DNA from: Candidatus Bathyarchaeota archaeon
Lineage (GTDB): Archaea; Thermoproteota; Bathyarchaeia; TCS64
Reading direction: 5' to 3'
Assembly: GCA_003662205.1 (NCBI GenBank)
Contig: QMXQ01000058.1
Location: forward strand, 1 to 8,597
DNA: 8,597 bases
Position numbers and translations under genes: made by a program. Positions 5,915 to 8,597 of the stretch are shown here, piece after piece. Within the stretch, counting starts at the first letter, position 1. The number at the start of each line of letters is the position of its first letter. Below the pieces are notes generated by a model. That model did not search any database. It was not told where the DNA came from and saw only the letters and a program-made list of their open reading frames with translations.

Positions 5915-6955
5915 CTACGCGAGGGAGTAGGTGAACCGGGGCGTCCCCTCGACGCCGCCCTCCAGCCTGCGGTCGATCCTCCTCCGGATCTTCCCCTCGG
6001 CGAGGAGCATGTCCAGGGTCGCGATGTAGGGGTTGACGATGCTGACGCCCATCTTCCTCAACCCCTGCCACTCCTCGGGCGTGATGCCGTAGGCCCTGGC
6101 CCAGCCGTCGGGGTTCAGCTCGTACCAGAGGACCCGGAAGTCGACCTCGCCCTTCCGCTGGAGCACGTCCATGATGAGCCTGCCCAGCTCGTTCATGTCG
6201 AGCCTGAGGTCCGGGATCCTCCGCCCCGGGTCCAGGGGCTTCATCTCGACGCGGCCCCGGGTCAGCTTCAGCAGGGAGTTCTTCGGGGGCTCGAAGATGC
6301 GGTCCAGCTCGTCTCGGACCTCGGTGAACCCGATGTGGCTGCTGCAGAACATCGCCTCGTCGTCGCCGACGGCCACCACGCAGGGCTGGTACCAGTTCGC
6401 GATCCAGACCGTCTCGGGCTCCTCGGAGCTGATGCACGCCAGCAGGAAGGAGCCCGTGAGCTGGGGCGCCATCCGCCTCAGCCCCTCCTCTATGGAGAGG
6501 CCCTCCCCCACGGCCTCCTCAAGCAGGTGGACGGCGACCTCGCTGTCGGTGATGGCGTCGATCTCGGCCTCGTAGGAGGTGAACTTGTGCCTCCCCCGTA
6601 GCCGCTCCCAGTGGTCCTTGTAGTTCGCGATGCCGCCGTTGTGCATCAGGCATAAGGTCCCCGTGCAGTCCACGAAAGGGTGAGACATCCGCCTGGTGTT
6701 GTAGCGGGGGTCGTCCTTGGCGGTGGAGTTGTAGCGGCTGTGCGCGATGCCCGTCGTCCCCCCGAGGGACTCGATGTCGGTCGTCTCCTTCACCCTCGCG
6801 ACGTAACCCGCGTCTTTCTCCACGCGGAGGACGCCGTCGTCGATGACGCCCAGGCCCGAGGCGTGGGCTCCGAAGTAGGGCTCCTGCAGCTCGATGGCCC
6901 TCAGCAGCAGGGGCGCTATGGGCCTGTCGCCCACGTAGGCGGCGAGTTGGCACAT
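5915..6955 (-). CDS. Stand-alone class II glutamine amidotransferase (Ntn-hydrolase) with extra C-terminal region
   Basis: The first 230 or so residues are a glutaminase domain that releases ammonia from glutamine. Cys2, exposed after removal of Met1 (MCQLAAYVG), is the N-terminal nucleophile. R74 in GIAHSRYNST, N106-G107 in LMHNGGIANY and D137 in AITDSEVAVHLL match the glutamine-binding and oxyanion residues of the GlmS/GltB/PurF family. No acceptor domain is attached: there are no SIS domains as in GlmS and no FMN domain as in glutamate synthase. Residues 250-346 form a separate, mostly helical region (LIMDVLQRKGEVDF, TLDMLLAEGKIRRRI) that I do not recognise; a winged-helix-like fold is possible. 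The protein may supply ammonia to a partner encoded elsewhere, similar to archaeal split glutamate synthase subunit 1, or act as a nitrogen sensor. The ATG at 6955 follows a strong AGGAGG site and is required to place Cys2. The acceptor reaction is unknown. Confidence 0.88.
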   Translation of the reverse strand: MCQLAAYVGDRPIAPLLLRAIELQEPYFGAHASGLGVIDDGVLRVEKDAGYVARVKETTDIESLGGTTGIAHSRYNSTAKDDPRYNTRRMSHPFVDCTGTLCLMHNGGIANYKDHWERLRGRHKFTSYEAEIDAITDSEVAVHLLEEAVGEGLSIEEGLRRMAPQLTGSFLLACISSEEPETVWIANWYQPCVVAVGDDEAMFCSSHIGFTEVRDELDRIFEPPKNSLLKLTRGRVEMKPLDPGRRIPDLRLDMNELGRLIMDVLQRKGEVDFRVLWYELNPDGWARAYGITPEEWQGLRKMGVSIVNPYIATLDMLLAEGKIRRRIDRRLEGGVEGTPRFTYSLA

Positions 6956-6963
6956 GGGAAACG

Positions 6964-6969
6964 CCTCCT
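6964..6969 (-). promoter_or_regulatory. Strong ribosome binding site of the glutamine amidotransferase gene
   Basis: AGGAGG on the minus strand lies 8 nt before the ATG at 6955. It fixes the start and so the N-terminal catalytic cysteine. A perfectly complementary CCTCCT lies 35 nt upstream, at 7010-7005. Confidence 0.8.
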
Positions 6970-6982
6970 ATGGGGTTCCATC

Positions 6983-7020
6983 GAGGGGTAGATAAATCAT
7001 TCTGAGGAGGTCTACCTCTC
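6983..7020 (-). repeat. Inverted repeat across the ilvC end and the amidotransferase leader
   Basis: On the minus strand, GAGAGGTAGA (7020-7011) and TCTACCCCTC (6992-6983) pair over 10 bp with one mismatch, around an 18-nt loop. The first arm contains the ilvC stop codon. The loop carries CCTCCT, complementary to the ribosome site of the next gene, and a TATA-like GATTTATC (6998-6991). No T-run follows, so it does not look like a standard terminator. A TATA box there would start the transcript near 6968, inside the ribosome site, so a promoter here is doubtful and read-through from ilvC is at least as likely. Confidence 0.45.
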
Positions 7021-7998
7021 GATGCCGGACATCCGTCTGACCTCTCTGCCGACCCTCTCGATCTCCAGGGCCTCGCACTCGGCCATGAGGCGCTTGAGCT
7101 CGGGGGAGCCCCGCTCCCCTTCGGCGATCCAGCGCTTGGCGAAGCTGCCGTCCTGCACCGCCTTGAGGGCGCGCCGCATGTTCTCCTCGACGTGGTCGTC
7201 CACGATGAGGGGGCCCACGGCCATGCCGCCGTACTTGGCCGTGTCCGAGACGGCGTGGTACATGCCGCTGATGCCGGATTTGTAGATGAGGTCGACGATG
7301 AGCTTCAGCTCGTTGAGGACCTCGAAGTAGGCGAGCTCGGGCGCGTAGCCGTTCTCCGTCAGCACCTTGAAGCCCCGTCGGATGAGCTGGTCGACGCCGC
7401 CGCAGAGGACGGCCTGCTCTCCGAAGAGGTCGCTCTCCGTCTCTTCCTTGAACGTGGTCTCAATGACCCCGGCCCTCGCCGAGCCCAGGGCCTTCGCCAC
7501 CGCCAGCGCCGTCTCCTTCGCCCTCCCCGACGGGTTCTGATGGACGGCGACGAGGGCGGGGACGCCGAAGCCGGCCTCGTACTGCCGCCGCATCTCGGGG
7601 CCCGGGGACTTGGGCGCCACCATGACCACATCCACCTCCTCGGGCGGCACGATCTGCCTGTAGTGGATGTTGAAGCCGTGGGCGAACTGCAGCGTCTTCC
7701 CCGCCCCCAGGTGGGGCTCCACGGCCTCCCTGTAGACCTTGGGCTGCGCCATGTCGGGGATCAGCATCACTATGATGTCCGCCATCGCGGCCGCCTCCGA
7801 GACGGGGTACACGTCGAAGCCGTCGGCCTCCGCCCGCCTCCAGGAGTTACCTGGCCTCAGGCCGACGACCACGTCGACCCCGGAGTCCCTCATGTTCAGG
7901 CTCTGGGCCCTCCCCTGGCTTCCGTAGCCTATGACGGCGACCCGCCGTCCTTCTAGAACCTTCTCGTCTATGTCCGGGTCGTGATACACTTTCACCAT
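7012..7998 (-). CDS. ilvC: Ketol-acid reductoisomerase, class I
   Basis: The enzyme rearranges and reduces acetolactate (or acetohydroxybutyrate) to the dihydroxy acid, the second common step of valine and isoleucine synthesis, in the cytosol. The 328 residues are the short class I form. The Rossmann motif is G24-YGSQG-29, followed by the cofactor-specificity loop at 46-53 (GLRPGNSW). The catalytic block has H107 in FAHGFN, K130 in VAPKSPGP, D190 and E194 in ESDLFGEQAVLCGG, and E226 and E230 in YFEVLNELKLIVDL. S251 in HAVSDTAKYG is also present. The C-terminal knotted domain is complete. The cofactor loop looks one residue shorter than the usual R-x-G-x-x-S-x form. The ATG at 7998 lies 12 nt after the ilvN stop. 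TAGGAG (8013-8008), which overlaps that stop codon, is its ribosome site, so translation is probably coupled. It is the last gene of the ilvBNC unit as seen here. Confidence 0.98.
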   Translation of the reverse strand: MVKVYHDPDIDEKVLEGRRVAVIGYGSQGRAQSLNMRDSGVDVVVGLRPGNSWRRAEADGFDVYPVSEAAAMADIIVMLIPDMAQPKVYREAVEPHLGAGKTLQFAHGFNIHYRQIVPPEEVDVVMVAPKSPGPEMRRQYEAGFGVPALVAVHQNPSGRAKETALAVAKALGSARAGVIETTFKEETESDLFGEQAVLCGGVDQLIRRGFKVLTENGYAPELAYFEVLNELKLIVDLIYKSGISGMYHAVSDTAKYGGMAVGPLIVDDHVEENMRRALKAVQDGSFAKRWIAEGERGSPELKRLMAECEALEIERVGREVRRMSGIER

Positions 7999-8010
7999 GT
8001 TCTCATGCTC

Positions 8011-8505
8011 CTAGAGCTTCAGCCGCCCCTTCTCCAGGGCGGTGACGCCTGTCCTTGAGAGCTCCTCTATGCCTATGGGGCGTACGTGGTCGATGAACTC
8101 GTCGATGGCCTCGGGCTCCCCCGTCACCTCGGCTATGAGGTTGTCCGGGTCTATGTGCAGGATCAGCCCGTGGTAGTTGTTCACGTGCCTCAGCGCCTCC
8201 TCCCGGGCCATGGGGTCCGAGGTGTTGAGCTTCACCAGCGCCATCTCCCTCATCACCGTCCTCCTCGGCTCCAGCCGTTTCACCTTGACGACGTCCACCA
8301 TCTTCTCTAGCTGCTCCACGATCTGGTTGAGGATGCGGCTGTCCGCCTTCACGGTCACCGTCATCCGGGCCAGGTCCCGGTCATCGACGGGGCCGACGGA
8401 GATGCTCTCGATGTTGAAGCCCCGGCGGCGGAACATGTTGGAGACGTTGAAGAGGACGCCGGGCTTGTTCTCCACGATGAAGGCGATGGTGCTCACCTGC
8501 TGCAT
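8011..8505 (-). CDS. ilvN: Acetolactate synthase small (regulatory) subunit
   Basis: This is the regulatory subunit that activates the catalytic IlvB and gives feedback control, usually by valine. Residues 4-78 form an ACT domain with the family signature VENKPGVLFNVSNMF and FNIESISVG. Residues 84-160 are the C-terminal ALS-small-subunit domain (REMALVKL, LIAEVTGEP). The length of 164 aa is standard for the short IlvN/IlvH type. The ATG at 8505 lies 2 nt after the ilvB stop. Its GGAGG ribosome site (8517-8513) sits inside the last ilvB codons, a typical arrangement for matched production of the two subunits. In known relatives the effector binds in the glycine-rich loop of the ACT domain; that loop (NKPGVLFNV) is intact, so feedback control is plausible but not shown. 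Confidence 0.97.
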   Translation of the reverse strand: MQQVSTIAFIVENKPGVLFNVSNMFRRRGFNIESISVGPVDDRDLARMTVTVKADSRILNQIVEQLEKMVDVVKVKRLEPRRTVMREMALVKLNTSDPMAREEALRHVNNYHGLILHIDPDNLIAEVTGEPEAIDEFIDHVRPIGIEELSRTGVTALEKGRLKL

Positions 8506-8507
8506 GC

Positions 8508-8597
8508 CTACGCCTCCACGAGGATATCCCTCAGCCCCTTCCCCGGCGGGACCATGGGGAACACGTTCTCCTCCGGGTCGATGGGGACGTCGATAAC
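8508..8597 (-). CDS. ilvB: Acetolactate synthase large (catalytic) subunit, last 29 codons (rest outside window)
   Basis: The minus strand from the window edge reads in one frame as VIDVPIDPEENVFPMVPPGK, then nine more residues and a TAG at 8510-8508. The PEENVFPMVPPG block is the well-conserved C-terminus of the thiamine-diphosphate-dependent acetolactate synthase large subunit. The fragment is short, but it sits exactly where ilvB is expected, 2 nt before ilvN. The enzyme condenses two pyruvates, or pyruvate with 2-oxobutyrate, as the first committed step of branched-chain amino acid synthesis. The promoter of the operon lies beyond the window. Confidence 0.93.
   Translation of the reverse strand, partial: VIDVPIDPEENVFPMVPPGKGLRDILVEA

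Noticed and set aside
6991..6998. TATA-like GATTTATC (minus strand) as the promoter of the amidotransferase gene
   Set aside because: Normal spacing would start the RNA inside the AGGAGG ribosome site, so it is not convincing as a promoter for that gene.

Overview
The window is an ordinary-looking but gene-dense piece of an archaeal chromosome, high in G+C (about 60-65% by eye). The archaeal assignment rests on three things. One is a stand-alone radical-SAM 4-demethylwyosine synthase of the archaeal Taw1 type. The second is TATA/BRE-like promoters, including one so close to its gene that the mRNA must be nearly leaderless. The third is frequent TTG starts. The lineage below domain level cannot be fixed from the sequence alone.

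Layout from left to right. A 5'-truncated TauE/SafE-family permease (3-479) is the only plus-strand gene. It converges on, and shares its stop codon bases with, taw1 (476-1435, minus), which lies 11 nt downstream of an M32 carboxypeptidase gene (1447-2991, minus). A 150-bp gap holds the promoter of that pair. Next comes an iron-uptake operon on the minus strand: a DtxR-type regulator fused to a FeoA domain (5076-5858), overlapping feoB (3142-5088). Its promoter carries a perfect 16-bp inverted repeat of DtxR/IdeR type, which suggests iron-dependent autoregulation. Further right is a stand-alone class II glutamine amidotransferase with an unassigned C-terminal region (5915-6955). At the right edge is the end of a branched-chain amino acid operon, ilvB (last 29 codons only)-ilvN-ilvC (8597-7012), packed with 2- and 12-nt gaps.

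How the genes work together. The IlvB, IlvN and IlvC products carry out the first two common steps of valine/isoleucine synthesis. The DtxR-FeoA fusion and FeoB form a minimal ferrous-iron import and sensing module. Taw1 needs two [4Fe-4S] clusters to build the tricyclic base next to the anticodon of tRNA-Phe. The promoter of the carboxypeptidase-taw1 pair contains a sequence resembling the iron operator, so a link from iron status to this Fe-S enzyme is possible but unproven. No RNA genes, CRISPR arrays, insertion sequences or long repeats were seen. I found no entirely new system; the most interesting points are regulatory sites and unusual protein architectures.
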